64,000 nucleotides of DNA, from positions 6,382,501 to 6,446,500 of the forward strand of contig NZ_CP092183.1 in the NCBI RefSeq assembly GCF_023499255.1, read 5' to 3'. Of this stretch, positions 26,318 to 36,608 are shown piece by piece. A model generated the notes under the pieces. It was not told the DNA's origin. It saw only the letters and a program-made list of their open reading frames with translations, and made no database searches. Made by a program: the position numbers and the translations under genes. Numbering within the stretch: the first letter of the stretch is position 1; every line of letters starts with the position of its first letter. The DNA is from Couchioplanes caeruleus. GTDB lineage: Bacteria; Actinomycetota; Actinomycetes; Mycobacteriales; Micromonosporaceae.

Positions 26318-29300
26318 TCAGGCGACCGCCGACGGGCCGAGGATCATCTTCAGGTCGGCCCGCAGCGCGGGCGTCGCCGCGACCTTGAACCCGCCGAGGC
26401 GCATGACCGTCTTGCGGCTGCCGTTGAGCAGGTGGACGTGCACCTCGCTGTCGCCCGGGTGGCTGACCAGGATCTCCTTGAGCTCGGACACCAGCGGCGG
26501 CGTGCAGCGGGTGATCGGCATGGTCAGCGTGATCGGCTTGGTGTCCGGGTTGTGCGTCACGTCCGGCATCGACATGTCCATCGCCATGATCCGGGGCGTG
26601 TCGTCGCGCCGGTCGACCCGGCCCTTCACGACGACGATCGCGTCCTCGGCGATGTACTGGCCGATGACCTCGTACGTGTTGGGGAAGAACAGCGTCTCCA
26701 CCCCGCCGGCGAGGTCCTCCAGCGTGGCCGACGCCCAGGCGCGGCCCTGCTTGGTGATCCGCCGCTGGACGCCGGTGAGGATGCCGGCGAGCGTGACGAC
26801 CTGCCCGTCCGGAACCGAGCCCTCCTCGTTGAGCGCCGCGATCGTGGTGTCGGCGGCGTTCGCCAGCACCTGCTCGAGGCCGGCGAGCGGGTGGTCGGAG
26901 ACGTACAGGCCGAGCATCTCGCGCTCGAAGGCGAGCTTGTCGCGCTTGTCCCACTCGCCGTCGGTGATCGGCGGCATGGCCACGGTCGCGGAGCTGCCCC
27001 CGGCCTCGTCGCCGAACGCGCCGAAGAGGTCGAACTGGCCCGCGGCCTCGTTGCGCTTGACGTCGGCGTACGCGTCGATCGCCTCCGCGTGCACCGCCAG
27101 CAGCCCCTTGCGGCTGTGCTTCATCGAGTCGAAGGCGCCGGCCTTGATCAGGGATTCAATCGTCTTCTTGTTGCAGGCGACGGCGTCCACCTTGGACAGG
27201 AAGTCGTAGAAGTCCTGGTAGTTGCCCTTCTCCTCGCGGCAGCGGGCGATCGCCTCGACCACGTTGTGCCCGACGTTGCGGATCGCGGCGAGACCGAACC
27301 GGATGTCCTTGCCGACCGGCGTGAACGGGCCGGCGGACTCGTTGACGTCGGGCGGGAGGACCTGGATGCCCATGCGCCGGCACTCGGCCAGGTACATCGC
27401 CATCTTGTCCTTGTCGTCGCCGACGCTGGTCAGCAGCCCGGCCATGTACTCCGCCGGGTAGTGCGCCTTGAGGTACGCCGTCCAGTACGACACCAGGCCG
27501 TACGCCGCCGAGTGCGCCTTGTTGAACGCGTACCCGGCGAACGGGACCAGCACGTCCCACACCGCCTGGATCGCCTCGTCGCTGTAGCCGTGCTCGCGGC
27601 AGCCGTCGCGGAAGGGGATGAACTCCTTGTCGAGGATCTCCTTCTTCTTCTTGCCCATCGCCCGGCGCAGCAGGTCGGCCTGGCCGAGGCTGTAGCCGGC
27701 GAGGATCTGCGCGGCGCGCTGCACCTGCTCCTGGTAGACGATCAGGCCGTACGTCGGCTCGAGGATCTCGCGGAGCGGTTCCTCCAGCTCGGGGTGGATC
27801 GGCGTGATGTCCTGCAGCTTGTTCTTGCGCAGCGCGTAGTTGGTGTGCGACTCGACGCCCATCGGGCCGGGACGGTACAGCGCCAGGACGGCGGAGATGT
27901 CCTCGAAGTTGTCCGGCTTCATCAGCCGCAGCAGCGACCGCATCGGCCCGCCGTCGAGCTGGAAGACGCCCAGCGTGTCGCCGCGGGCGAGCAGCTCGTA
28001 CGACGGCTTGTCGTCCAGCGGCAACGCCAGCAGGTCCAGCTCCTTGCTGTGGTTGAGCTGGATGTTCTTCACGGCGTCGTCGAGGATCGTCAGGTTGCGC
28101 AGGCCGAGGAAGTCCATCTTCAGCAGCCCGAGCGTCTCGCAGGTCGGGTAGTCGAACTGCGTGATGATCACGCCGTCGGTGGCGCGGCGCATCAGCGGGA
28201 TGTGGTCGATGATCGGCTCGGCGCTCATGATGACGCCGGCGGCGTGCACGCCGGTCTGCCGGATCAGGCCCTCGATGCCGCGCGCGGTGTCGATCACCTT
28301 CTTGACGTCGGGGTCCTGCTCGTACAGGGCGCGGACCTCGCCGGCCTCGCCGTAGCGCTTGTGCTCCTTGTCGAAGATGCCGGACAGCGGGATGCCCTTG
28401 CCCATCACGTCCGGCGGGAGCGCCTTGGTGATCCGGTCGCCGACCGCGAACGGGTAGCCGAGCACCCGCGCCGAGTCCTTGATCGCGGCCTTGGCCTTGA
28501 TCGTGCCGAACGTGGCGATCTGCGCGACCTTGTCCTCGCCCCACCGCTCGGTGACGTAGCGGATGACCTCGCCGCGCCGGCGCTCGTCGAAGTCGATGTC
28601 GACGTCGGGCATGGAGACGCGCTCGGGGTTGAGGAACCGCTCGAAGATCAGGCCGTGCGGCAGCGGGTCCAGGTCGGTGATGCCCATCGCGTACGCGATC
28701 AGCGAGCCCGCCGCCGAGCCACGGCCCGGGCCGACCGCGATGCCGTTGCGCTTCGACCACTGGATGAAGTCGGCGACCACGAGGAAGTACGACGGGAAGC
28801 CCATCTGGCTGATGACGCCGAGCTCGTACTCCGCCTGCTTGATGTGGGTCTCCGGGATGCCGTCCGGGAACCGGCGCTTGAGCCCCTCGAACGCCTCGTG
28901 CCGGAACCAGGACTCCTCGGTGTGTCCCTCGGGCACCGGGAAGCGCGGCATGAGGTTCTTGAAGGTGAACATGCCCTCGGTGTCGACCTTCTCGGCCACC
29001 AGCAGCGTGTTGCGGCAGCCCTCCAGCCAGGCGTCGGAGGAGTCCACCGCGCGCATCTGGTCGGCGGACTTGATGAAGTAGCCGCCGCCGTCGAAGCGGA
29101 ACCGGTTGGGGTCGGCGATGTTGCTGCCGGTCTGCACGCACAGCAGCACGTCGTGCGCCTCGGCCTGCGACTCGTGGGTGTAGTGCGAGTCGTTGGTGAC
29201 CAGCGGCGGGATGCCGAGCCGGCGGCTGATGTCGAGCAGGCCGTCGCGGACCCGGTTCTCGATCTCGAGGCCGTGGTCCATGATCTCGAGGAAGTAGTTG

Positions 29301-29851
29301 TCCTTGCCGAAGATCTCCTGGTACTGCGCGGCGACCTTGAAGGCCTCCTCGTCCTGTCCCAGGCGCAGCCGGGTCTGCACCGCGCCGGAGGGGCAGCCGG
29401 TGGTGGCCATGATGCCCTCGGCGTGCTCGGCGATGATGTCCATGTCCATGCGCGGCCACTTGACGTAGTGGCCCTCCATGGACGCCCGGCTGCTCAGGCG
29501 GAACAGGTTCTTCAGACCCTGCGCGTTGCGCGCCCACATGGTCTTGTGGGTGATCGCGCCGTTACCCGAGATGTCGTCGGACTTCTGCTCCGGGCGGCCC
29601 CACTTGACGCGCGCCTTGTGCAGGCGCGACTCGGGGGCCACGTACGCCTCGATGCCGATGACCGGCGTGACGCCCGCCGCGGTCGCCTGCGTGTAGAAGT
29701 CGTACGCCCCGTGCATGTTGCCGTGGTCGGTGATCGCCACGGCGGGCATCCCGAGGCGGTTGGCCTCGGTGAACAGATCCTTCAGCCGGGCGGCGCCGTC
29801 GAGCATCGAATACTCGGTGTGCACGTGGAGGTGCACGAACGAGTCAGACAC
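26318..29851 (-). CDS. dnaE: DNA polymerase III alpha subunit DnaE1
   Basis: The 1177-residue replicative polymerase. It begins with a PHP domain ([15 protein letters not shown]; metal His at 7, 9 and 11), which in actinobacterial DnaE1 is a proofreading exonuclease. The palm carries [12 protein letters not shown] (about 411-422) with the catalytic Asp pair; [20 protein letters not shown] lies just before. An OB-fold follows (about 1000-1080; [20 protein letters not shown]), then the tau-binding tail. Length and order match the family with no frameshift. Neighbours lspA and rluD are also neighbours of dnaE1 in mycobacteria. Confidence 0.98.
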   Translation of the reverse strand: MSDSFVHLHVHTEYSMLDGAARLKDLFTEANRLGMPAVAITDHGNMHGAYDFYTQATAAGVTPVIGIEAYVAPESRLHKARVKWGRPEQKSDDISGNGAITHKTMWARNAQGLKNLFRLSSRASMEGHYVKWPRMDMDIIAEHAEGIMATTGCPSGAVQTRLRLGQDEEAFKVAAQYQEIFGKDNYFLEIMDHGLEIENRVRDGLLDISRRLGIPPLVTNDSHYTHESQAEAHDVLLCVQTGSNIADPNRFRFDGGGYFIKSADQMRAVDSSDAWLEGCRNTLLVAEKVDTEGMFTFKNLMPRFPVPEGHTEESWFRHEAFEGLKRRFPDGIPETHIKQAEYELGVISQMGFPSYFLVVADFIQWSKRNGIAVGPGRGSAAGSLIAYAMGITDLDPLPHGLIFERFLNPERVSMPDVDIDFDERRRGEVIRYVTERWGEDKVAQIATFGTIKAKAAIKDSARVLGYPFAVGDRITKALPPDVMGKGIPLSGIFDKEHKRYGEAGEVRALYEQDPDVKKVIDTARGIEGLIRQTGVHAAGVIMSAEPIIDHIPLMRRATDGVIITQFDYPTCETLGLLKMDFLGLRNLTILDDAVKNIQLNHSKELDLLALPLDDKPSYELLARGDTLGVFQLDGGPMRSLLRLMKPDNFEDISAVLALYRPGPMGVESHTNYALRKNKLQDITPIHPELEEPLREILEPTYGLIVYQEQVQRAAQILAGYSLGQADLLRRAMGKKKKEILDKEFIPFRDGCREHGYSDEAIQAVWDVLVPFAGYAFNKAHSAAYGLVSYWTAYLKAHYPAEYMAGLLTSVGDDKDKMAMYLAECRRMGIQVLPPDVNESAGPFTPVGKDIRFGLAAIRNVGHNVVEAIARCREEKGNYQDFYDFLSKVDAVACNKKTIESLIKAGAFDSMKHSRKGLLAVHAEAIDAYADVKRNEAAGQFDLFGAFGDEAGGSSATVAMPPITDGEWDKRDKLAFEREMLGLYVSDHPLAGLEQVLANAADTTIAALNEEGSVPDGQVVTLAGILTGVQRRITKQGRAWASATLEDLAGGVETLFFPNTYEVIGQYIAEDAIVVVKGRVDRRDDTPRIMAMDMSMPDVTHNPDTKPITLTMPITRCTPPLVSELKEILVSHPGDSEVHVHLLNGSRKTVMRLGGFKVAATPALRADLKMILGPSAVA

Positions 29852-29933
29852 CCAGGGCCCCCTTACTCCCGCGGCGGTTGTGGCGTTGCGAGCCTAGTCC
29901 CGGCCCGCGGCGGACGGCACCGCTGACACCCGC

Positions 29934-31637
29934 CTATTCGGCGAATGGCTCGATCATCACAGCGGCGGCGCGCAGCCACGCCTGCTTGGTCTCCGGCTGG
30001 AGCACGCCGTACTCGATGGAGGAGCCGACCTCCAGCGCCGGGTCGTACGGCACCACCGCGACCGCCCGGGTGCGCGTGGCGAAATGCTTGGCGAGGTCGT
30101 CCAGCAGCGGCAGTTTGCCCGGCGAGGGGCAGGAGATCAGCGTCACCGCGTTGGCGACCAGGTCCTCCATGCCGGTCTCGTTGAGCACGTCGAGCATCCA
30201 GTCGGCGGTGAAGGCGGCGTCCTCGCGCGGCACCGTCGTCACGACCAGCTGGTCGGCGCTGCGCATGACGGTCTGCCAGTTGACGCTCTCGACGTTGTTG
30301 CCGGTGTCCACACAGACCACGTCATGGGTACGCCGCAGCAGGTCCATCACCCGCCGCACGGTGCCCTGGTCCAGCCGCTGGGCGAACCGCGGGTTCTCCT
30401 CGCCGGCGAGCACGTCGTACGACCCGTCCGAGGCGTGCCGCAGGTAGCCGTCGAAGAACTGCATCAGCTCGTTGCCGTGCATGTTCTCGATCTGCAGCAG
30501 GTCGCTGACCAGGTGCCGGATCGTGCGCGCGTGCCGGGCGCTGCCGGCGCGCAGCCCGAGCGTGCCGCGCAGCTCGTTGTCGTCCCACGCGAGCACCCCG
30601 CGGCCGCGGACGCTGCCGATGGTGGCGGCGGCCAGCACGGTGGCTGTCGTCTTGTGCACGCCGCCCTTGGGGTTGGCGAAGGCGAGCACGCGCGGCTTGC
30701 CGAGCTTGCGCCGCAGCACCGAGGCGGCGCGGTCCTCCGGCTCGGGCCGGGTCTGGCGCCACTCGATGCGGGCCGCCGGCGACGTCGGCGCGGCGGCGCT
30801 GCGCGGCGGCCCGGTCATCGGCGGCACGGCGGCGGGCCCGCTGAGCGGCGACGGCCCCCCGGGCGCGGTCAGCGGGGGCGGCGCGACGGGCGGCGGCGGG
30901 AGCACGGACGCGGACCCGACCGAGGCGGCCCCGCGGCTGGGCGGGGCCTGCTCGGGGGCGACCCGGCCGATCGGCGGCGGCACCGAGCGGGTCGCGGGGT
31001 TGAAGAAGCTGTGCGGCTCGGCGTCGGGGCGCGCCTGGAAGCCCTCGCCGATGCGGGACTGCCGGCGCGCTTCGAGCCGGTTGGCCTGCCGGGGCTCCAG
31101 GCCCCGCGGATCAAGACCGCGCGGCTCCGGGCCACGCGGATCAAGACCGCGAGGATCCTGGCCCCGCGGGTCGAGGCCGCGCGGCTCCGGGCCCCGCGGG
31201 TCGAGGCCGCGCGGCTCCGGGCTGCGCGGGTCGAGGCCGCGAGGGTCGTGGGCGCGCGGATCGGCGGGGCGTTCGGTCGGCAGGAGCGGCTCGGAGGCGC
31301 CGAGGCGTTCGCCGAGGCTGGCCCGGCCGGCGCGCCGCTCGAGCGGGTTGACCGGCGGCAGCGGCGGCGGGGCCGGCGCGGGGGCGTAACCGTTGTGCGG
31401 GGTGTCCCGGCCGGGCTGCTCGCGCAGGCGGGGGTCGAGCGGGTTGAACGGGCGGCCCACGGGGCGGCTGGGCAGCGGCGGCGCGCTCGCCTGGCGGCGG
31501 GCGACGGCCTCCGGATCGTCGTGCTCGGCCTCGGACTCCTCGGCCGTACGGGCTCCGTGCCGGGCGCGGTCGAGCAGCGCCCGCCAACGCGGGGCTGGTT
31601 CCGCAGGCCGGCCCCAGCCGGTCTCGGTCCCGTCCAC
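29934..31637 (-). CDS. MinD/ParA-like ATPase with long Pro-rich, repeat-bearing N-terminus
   Basis: 567 residues. The first 320 are low-complexity: Pro/Arg-rich, with a run of DPRGL/EPRGL pentads at about 126-182 and Pro/Ala tracts at 240-290. The last 240 form a P-loop ATPase (AFANPKGGVHKTTATVLAAA) with VVCVDTGNNVESVNWQTVM as the Walker B/switch part. The Walker A has His where ParA/MinD have Gly (GGVHKTT). This architecture resembles EspI-like and other actinobacterial MinD-type proteins; no type VII secretion genes are nearby. GTG 31637 has GGGAGGA at 6-7 nt. Confidence 0.82.
   Translation of the reverse strand: MDGTETGWGRPAEPAPRWRALLDRARHGARTAEESEAEHDDPEAVARRQASAPPLPSRPVGRPFNPLDPRLREQPGRDTPHNGYAPAPAPPPLPPVNPLERRAGRASLGERLGASEPLLPTERPADPRAHDPRGLDPRSPEPRGLDPRGPEPRGLDPRGQDPRGLDPRGPEPRGLDPRGLEPRQANRLEARRQSRIGEGFQARPDAEPHSFFNPATRSVPPPIGRVAPEQAPPSRGAASVGSASVLPPPPVAPPPLTAPGGPSPLSGPAAVPPMTGPPRSAAAPTSPAARIEWRQTRPEPEDRAASVLRRKLGKPRVLAFANPKGGVHKTTATVLAAATIGSVRGRGVLAWDDNELRGTLGLRAGSARHARTIRHLVSDLLQIENMHGNELMQFFDGYLRHASDGSYDVLAGEENPRFAQRLDQGTVRRVMDLLRRTHDVVCVDTGNNVESVNWQTVMRSADQLVVTTVPREDAAFTADWMLDVLNETGMEDLVANAVTLISCPSPGKLPLLDDLAKHFATRTRAVAVVPYDPALEVGSSIEYGVLQPETKQAWLRAAAVMIEPFAE
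31090..31262 (-). repeat. 15/30-bp tandem repeat encoding DPRGL-EPRG pentads
   Basis: About eleven 15-bp units alternate as two pentads (GLDPR, GPEPR), giving a 30-bp higher-order period. Variation (for example GQDPR and SPEPR) keeps the Pro-Arg core. It encodes residues about 126-182 of the ParA-like protein. Confidence 0.8.
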
Positions 31638-31838
31638 GGCTCGTCCTCCCAGCGCCTACTCGAACTCGGTCCTCGACGGCGTCGTCGCCTCGCAACAGGC
31701 TACGGACGCCACCCTATTCGGGCCACACCTGACAGCCGCAAATGCGCGATCCGTTGATCACCCAGCGGCACAACACACGCGCACGTGCATCCGTCCGTAC
31801 GGTTGGGGCGGCCCTCCCGGCCGACGCCGACGGAGAAA

Positions 31839-32852
31839 TTAACGCCTGGGCCCGCTCCGGGATGCTCCCGGGGCCGAGGCCGGCACATCGGGACCCGGAC
31901 CGGCGGACGGGGCGGACGGTACGGCAGCGCTCTCCTCCGGCGCCGTGGCGGACAGTGCCGACCCCGGAATGGGGCCGTGCGATGAGGCCGATGTCACACT
32001 CGCCCCGGTCGATGAGGGTAGTGGTGTCAGGGTTTCCGGGGCAACAGTGCCGCCCGGCGACGAGCGGGGCACCGGGCCGAGGTGGTCGGGCGTCTCCGGC
32101 AGGACGGGCCGGAATTCCGTACGGTCCAGGCGCCGCACCTCGGGGGCCGGGTCGACCACGCGCACCTCGGGACGTTCCGCCAGGCGGTTCAGCGCCACCG
32201 GGGCGGCCCGGACGACCGCGGCGAAGATGCAGGCGCACTGCGACCGGTAGGCGGCGGCTTCCGCGGCGGCCGTCCGCGCGGCCGTGTCGTACGCCCGCCG
32301 CAGCCGCACCTCGTTGACGCCGTCGCCCTTGAGCTCCCCGCCGAGCTTGCGGTAGTCGGCCTGCTCCCGGTCGCGGGCCAGCGCGGCGTCGAGCATCCCG
32401 GACACCACGTCCTGCGGCATCCGGTAGACGGAGATCTTCACCACCTGGGTCCGCACGTCGGGCAGCGGCGCCCGCGCGTAGACCTGGGCCACCGCCGTGC
32501 CGTCCAGCACGCCGGGCAGCCGGTCGGGCGGGTAGTACGCGGCGAAGCTCACCAGCGCCCACGTCTCCCCCGCCACCGGCGAGCCGGACGAGGGCAGCAG
32601 CGCGGCCAGCTCGCCCCGGCTGGAGCGCAGGTACGCCGGGACCGGCTGGCCCTCCACGACGCCCACCCGGACGACGTCGCCGGGCGGGTTCTCGACGCCG
32701 GGCCCGCGGTCGGTGATCGTCACCACCGTGATCAGCATCGCGGCGGCCCCCGCCAGGGCCAGGCCGGTGAGGAGCCGCTGCCGGAGCGCGCCGACGCCGC
32801 CGCGGGACAGCCCGCGGGCCGCCCACGGCATCATCCGGTCCCCGGGCCTCAT
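31839..32852 (-). CDS. Membrane-anchored hypothetical protein
   Basis: 337 residues. A cytoplasmic basic start (about 1-27) is followed by one membrane segment (LLTGLALAGAAAMLITVVTI, about 28-47). An extracytoplasmic domain follows (about 55-245; VVRVGVVEGQPVPAYLRSS and QVVKISVYRMPQDVV; one CxC motif in YRSQCACIF), then a Ser/Pro/Ala-rich tail. I do not recognise the domain. A good ribosome site (GGAGGGGAAG) precedes ATG 32852. It lies between the ParA-like gene and rluD on the same strand, 25 nt from rluD. Confidence 0.75.
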   Translation of the reverse strand: MRPGDRMMPWAARGLSRGGVGALRQRLLTGLALAGAAAMLITVVTITDRGPGVENPPGDVVRVGVVEGQPVPAYLRSSRGELAALLPSSGSPVAGETWALVSFAAYYPPDRLPGVLDGTAVAQVYARAPLPDVRTQVVKISVYRMPQDVVSGMLDAALARDREQADYRKLGGELKGDGVNEVRLRRAYDTAARTAAAEAAAYRSQCACIFAAVVRAAPVALNRLAERPEVRVVDPAPEVRRLDRTEFRPVLPETPDHLGPVPRSSPGGTVAPETLTPLPSSTGASVTSASSHGPIPGSALSATAPEESAAVPSAPSAGPGPDVPASAPGASRSGPRR

Positions 32853-32877
32853 GGGACTTCCCCTCCGGCGGCGGTCG

Positions 32878-33804
32878 TCAGCTCGCGTCGCGGAGCACGT
32901 CCAGCGCGTACCCCAGGTCGTCAGGGTAGTCGCTGACGAACCGGACCTCGTCCTGCGTACGCGGGTGCAGGAAGGCGAGCTCCCGGGCGTGCAGCCACTG
33001 CCGGCCCAGCTGCAGGCGGGCGGCGAGCGTGGGATCCGCGCCGTACGTGAGGTCGCCCACGCAGGGGTGCCGCAGCGCGGAGAAGTGCACCCGGATCTGG
33101 TGCGTACGGCCCGTCTCGAGCTTGACGTCGACCAGGCTCGCGGACCGGAAGGCCTCCAGCGTGTCGTAGTGGGTGACGCTGGGCTTGCCACCCGACATGA
33201 CCGCGTACCGGTAGTCGGCCGTGGGGTGCCGGTCGATCGGCGCGTCGATCGTGCCGCGCAGCGGGTCGAGGTGGCCCTGCACGACCGCGTGGTAGCGCTT
33301 GTCCACCTCGCGTTCCTTGAAGGCCCGCTTCAGCACGCTGTACGCGATCTCGCTCTTGGCCACCACCATCAGCCCGGTGGTGCCGACGTCGAGCCGGTGC
33401 ACCACTCCCTGCCGCTCGGCGGCGCCGCTGGTGGCCACGTTCTGGCCCATCGCGGCGAGGCCGCCGACGACGGTGGGCCCGGTCCAGCCCGGGCTCGGGT
33501 GCGCGGCGACGCCCACCGGCTTGTCCACCACGACGATGTCGTCGTCGCTGTAGACGATGGCCATCCCGTGCACCGGCTCGGCCACGATCGCCGGCGCGGT
33601 GACCGGCGCGGGCAGCGTTACCTCGAGCCAGGCGCCCGCGGCCACCTTGTCGGACTTGGGCCGCGGCACCCCGTCGACGAGTGCGTCGCCGTTCTCGACC
33701 AGCGACGCGGCGGCCGTGCGGGACAGCCCGAACAGCCGCGACACGGCCTGGTCCAGGCGCATGCCGTCCAGCCCGTCCGGCACGGGAAGGGAACGGGCCG
33801 TCAT
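32878..33804 (-). CDS. rluD: RluD-type 23S rRNA pseudouridine synthase
   Basis: 308 residues: an S4 RNA-binding domain (about 15-65; [20 protein letters not shown]) and a RluA-family catalytic domain with D139 in [18 protein letters not shown]-terminal [20 protein letters not shown] is the second family block. It modifies uridines of 23S rRNA; the exact sites (RluD versus RluC) cannot be read from sequence. Its ATG overlaps the lspA stop (ATGA), the usual actinobacterial lspA-rluD coupling. Confidence 0.92.
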   Translation of the reverse strand: MTARSLPVPDGLDGMRLDQAVSRLFGLSRTAAASLVENGDALVDGVPRPKSDKVAAGAWLEVTLPAPVTAPAIVAEPVHGMAIVYSDDDIVVVDKPVGVAAHPSPGWTGPTVVGGLAAMGQNVATSGAAERQGVVHRLDVGTTGLMVVAKSEIAYSVLKRAFKEREVDKRYHAVVQGHLDPLRGTIDAPIDRHPTADYRYAVMSGGKPSVTHYDTLEAFRSASLVDVKLETGRTHQIRVHFSALRHPCVGDLTYGADPTLAARLQLGRQWLHARELAFLHPRTQDEVRFVSDYPDDLGYALDVLRDAS

Positions 33805-34382
33805 GTGGTCGCCTTCTCCTTCTTCGTCACCCGTGATCCGTCACGCTGATGCCCGGTCAGCTCGAGCAGCACCGCGAGGACCACCCCGACGCTCAGACAA
33901 CTGTCGGCGACATTGAAGATCGCGAAATACTCCGCGTACGGCCCGAAGAGGCTGATCATGTCGACGACGTGGCCCTGGAACATGCCGGGGGCCCGGAACA
34001 GCCGGTCGCCCAGGTTGCCGAGCGCGCCGCCCAGCACGAGGCCGAGCGCGACGGCCCACGGTACGGATCGCAGCCGCGTGGTCATCCAGCCGATCCAGCC
34101 GATCACGGCCAGCGTGACGAGCGGGAACACCCACGTGAACCCGCTGCCCAGGCTGAAAGCGGCGCCGCTGTTGCGGGTCAGCGACAGATACACCAGCCCG
34201 CCGAGGATGCGGACCGGCTCGCCCTCGGTGAGCCCGTTGGTCGAGAGTTCCTTGGTGATCTGGTCGATCAGGACGGCGATCAGCGCGGTGCCGCCCAGGA
34301 CCAGCACGGCCCGGCGGGCGAGACCGGGCCGGCCCGGCCGCGCGGCGCCGGGAGCGCCGGCCGCTGCCTCGTCGGCGTTCAG
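33801..34382 (-). CDS. lspA: Lipoprotein signal peptidase LspA
   Basis: A four-segment membrane aspartyl protease that removes signal peptides from diacylglyceryl-prolipoproteins. The catalytic dyad is D126 ([13 protein letters not shown]) and D160 ([11 protein letters not shown]), and [12 protein letters not shown] is conserved. No ATG, GTG or TTG fits the N-terminus. CTG 34382 overlaps the stop of the DksA-like gene (CTGA) and has GGAGG 7 nt before it, so it is my preferred start (193 residues). The alternative is GTG near residue 26, which would leave almost nothing before the first membrane segment. Confidence 0.93.
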   Translation of the reverse strand: MNADEAAAGAPGAARPGRPGLARRAVLVLGGTALIAVLIDQITKELSTNGLTEGEPVRILGGLVYLSLTRNSGAAFSLGSGFTWVFPLVTLAVIGWIGWMTTRLRSVPWAVALGLVLGGALGNLGDRLFRAPGMFQGHVVDMISLFGPYAEYFAIFNVADSCLSVGVVLAVLLELTGHQRDGSRVTKKEKATT

Positions 34383-34780
34383 CGTCGTTCCTCCAACTGC
34401 TTGCAGGACACACAGAGGGTCGCGACCGGGAACGCAGCCAGCCGCTCGACCGGGATGGCGTTGCCGCATCGCTCGCACCAACCGTAGTTGCCCTCGCCGA
34501 GCCGCTCGATGGCGCGTTCCACCTGTGTGATCCGCTCCAGCAGATTGTTCGCGAGCGTGATCTCCTGCTCGCGTTCGAACGTCTTCGTCCCGGTGTCCGC
34601 CTGGTCGTCCCCGGCGGAGTCGGCGAGCCGCTCCCGCTGCAGCTCGGTGATCTCGCTGAGCGACTGGTCGTACTCCGCCTGCAGCTCGTCACGGCGTTCC
34701 ACGAGCGCCACCCGGATCTTCTCGGTCTCCGCCTCGCTGCGGGACCGCTCGGGCGCGGCCTTCTCGCTTGCCTTGGCCAT
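34379..34780 (-). CDS. TraR/DksA-family zinc-finger protein
   Basis: 133 residues: an N-terminal helical hairpin (about 15-95) and a Cys4 zinc finger, C102/C105 (WCERCG) and C123/C126 (CVSCK). DksA-type proteins enter the RNA polymerase secondary channel and modulate stringent-response promoters; actinobacterial versions are less studied. The acidic tip residues may be in SAGDDQADTGTK. GGGGAG precedes ATG 34780. A promoter lies about 180 nt upstream. Its stop overlaps the proposed lspA start. Confidence 0.9.
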   Translation of the reverse strand: MAKASEKAAPERSRSEAETEKIRVALVERRDELQAEYDQSLSEITELQRERLADSAGDDQADTGTKTFEREQEITLANNLLERITQVERAIERLGEGNYGWCERCGNAIPVERLAAFPVATLCVSCKQLEERR

Positions 34781-35099
34781 CGTCGCTCCCCTGAGCCGCG
34801 CGGCGAGGCGCGGCGAAATCGGCGGTGTCGGTCACCAGGTCACGGCCGCCCACCGTGCCTGGTCCAGTCCTCCGGTCGCGCCCCCACGCGGCCGGCGTGC
34901 ACGGCCCCACGTGCACGAACGGCGCGGCCCATGGGGACCGCGCACTCCTTGAGGCACGCAAGGATACGGAACGTGAAGGGCAGCGACAACACGGCGCACC
35001 GGTCTGGTTACGGCGCAACCCGTAGAAACCGCCCATCCCGACCGTCGGATTCCCGACCGGGCCCAGCCCCGGCGCCCCAGCACCGCCCAGCTGGACGGG
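34781..35099. other. Gene-free stretch with DksA-like gene leader
   Basis: 319 nt between the antiporter stop and the DksA-like gene. It holds the promoter at 34961-34989 and a leader of about 170 nt containing overlapping GTGCACG repeats and a possible 30-codon reading frame (ATG 34932, stop about 34840) with AAGGAG 12 nt before it. I see no other gene in it. Confidence 0.5.
34961..34989 (-). promoter_or_regulatory. Housekeeping-type promoter of the DksA-like gene
   Basis: On the minus strand TTGTCG (34989-34984) and TATCCT (34966-34961) are separated by exactly 17 nt, a good match to the HrdB/SigA consensus. The implied start near 34954 leaves a leader of about 174 nt before ATG 34780. Confidence 0.7.
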
Positions 35100-36608
35100 T
35101 CAGATGCGGTCGACGCCGTCCTCACCGAACCACCGGGCCAGCCGGCCGCGCCGGCTCACCGCGCGCATGCGGCGCTCCGCGACGTCCCGGACGTCCGCGG
35201 TCGCCACGATCAGCAGGCTGTCGCCCGTCCGCAGGCGGGTGTCCGGGCCCGGCACGAAGCCGGCGTCGTCACGGACGACCAGGGTGACGCTCGCCCCCAC
35301 CGGCAGCCGCAGCTCGTCGATGTGCACCCCGGCCAGCCGCGACCCCGGCGCCACGTCGATCTGCAGCAGGTCGGCACGCATGCGTTCGAGCGGCGCCGTC
35401 TCCACGTGGATCTCCGCGGCCTCCGCCGGCGCGGTCACGCCGAGCAGGCGGGCGGCCGGGGCGAGCGTGCCGGCCTGGACCAGCGTGAAGATGATCACGA
35501 GGACGAAGACGGCGTTGAACAGGCCGTCCGAGCCGGGCGTCGCGCTGGACAGCGGGATGGTGGCGAGCACGATCGGCACCGCGCCGCGCAGCCCCGCCCA
35601 GGACAGGAAGGCCTGCCCGCGCCAGCCCACCCGGCGGACACTGCGGGCCGCCAGGGCGGAGATCCAGACCGACGCGGGACGGGCCAGCAGCAGCAGCGCG
35701 ACACCGACGACCAGCGCGGGTACGAGCGCCCACACCAGCGCGTCCGGCGACACCAGCAGGCCCAGCAGCACGAACAGGCCGATCTGCGCGAGCCACGCGA
35801 GCCCGTCGGCGAAGCCGAGAACCGCCCGGCGGTGCGGCAGGCGGCCGTTGCCCAGCACCACCCCGGCCACGTACACGGCGAGGAAGCCGGAGGCGTGCAC
35901 GACCGCGCCGGCCGCGTACGCCAGCACGGTCAGCCCGACCGCAGCGATCGGGTACAGCCCGGCGGACGGGAGCGCGGCGTGCCGCAGCAGCCACCGGCCC
36001 ACCGCGCCCACGGCGAAACCGATGGCGGCGCCGGCGGCGAGCTCGTAACCGACGATGAGCAGCTCGTACCACCACGGGTGGCTGAAGGTGGCGGTGGAGA
36101 GCAGCACCACGAGCAGCACGACCGGTGCGTCGTTCATGCCGGACTCGGCCTCGAGCGTCGACACGAGCCGGGGCGGCAGCCGCAGCCGGCGCAGCGTCGC
36201 GAAGACGGCCGCGGCGTCGGTCGAGGACAGCACCGCGCCGTAGAGCAGGGCGAGCCGCCAGCCGAGGTCGAGCGCCCAGTGCACGACCGCCCCGACGACG
36301 GCGACGCTGACGACCACCCCGAGCGTCGCGAGGGTCGCGGAGAGCCCGAGCACGGGTCGCAGCGCGGTCCAGCGGGCGGTCAGCCCACCCTCCGCGATGA
36401 TCACGATCAGGGCGCAGAAGCCGAGCGTACGGGTCAGCTCGGCGTCGTCGAACCGGATCCCGAGCCCGGACTCCCCGATGCCGATCCCGATGAGCAGGTA
36501 GACGAGGAGGCTGGGCAGCCCGAGGCGGGTGGAGAGCCGGACGGCGGCCACGGCGACGAGCAGCACGCCGGCCCCGAGCAGCAGCGCAAGGTCGAGCCTG
36601 GGGCTCAT
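35100..36608 (-). CDS. CPA1-type K+/H+ (cation/proton) antiporter with TrkA-C domain
   Basis: 502 residues: about 12-13 membrane segments of the Na+/H+ exchanger fold (residues 5-390) with the ion-binding segment ESGMNDAPVVLLVVLL, and a cytoplasmic TrkA-C domain (about 420-475; LPVGASVTLVVRDD then LRTGDSLLIVA). This pairing is typical of NhaP2/CvrA-type K+/H+ antiporters. TrkA-C domains bind small nucleotides; c-di-AMP binding is known for some relatives but not shown here. The ATG overlaps the DUF167 stop (ATGA). Confidence 0.88.
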   Translation of the reverse strand: MSPRLDLALLLGAGVLLVAVAAVRLSTRLGLPSLLVYLLIGIGIGESGLGIRFDDAELTRTLGFCALIVIIAEGGLTARWTALRPVLGLSATLATLGVVVSVAVVGAVVHWALDLGWRLALLYGAVLSSTDAAAVFATLRRLRLPPRLVSTLEAESGMNDAPVVLLVVLLSTATFSHPWWYELLIVGYELAAGAAIGFAVGAVGRWLLRHAALPSAGLYPIAAVGLTVLAYAAGAVVHASGFLAVYVAGVVLGNGRLPHRRAVLGFADGLAWLAQIGLFVLLGLLVSPDALVWALVPALVVGVALLLLARPASVWISALAARSVRRVGWRGQAFLSWAGLRGAVPIVLATIPLSSATPGSDGLFNAVFVLVIIFTLVQAGTLAPAARLLGVTAPAEAAEIHVETAPLERMRADLLQIDVAPGSRLAGVHIDELRLPVGASVTLVVRDDAGFVPGPDTRLRTGDSLLIVATADVRDVAERRMRAVSRRGRLARWFGEDGVDRI

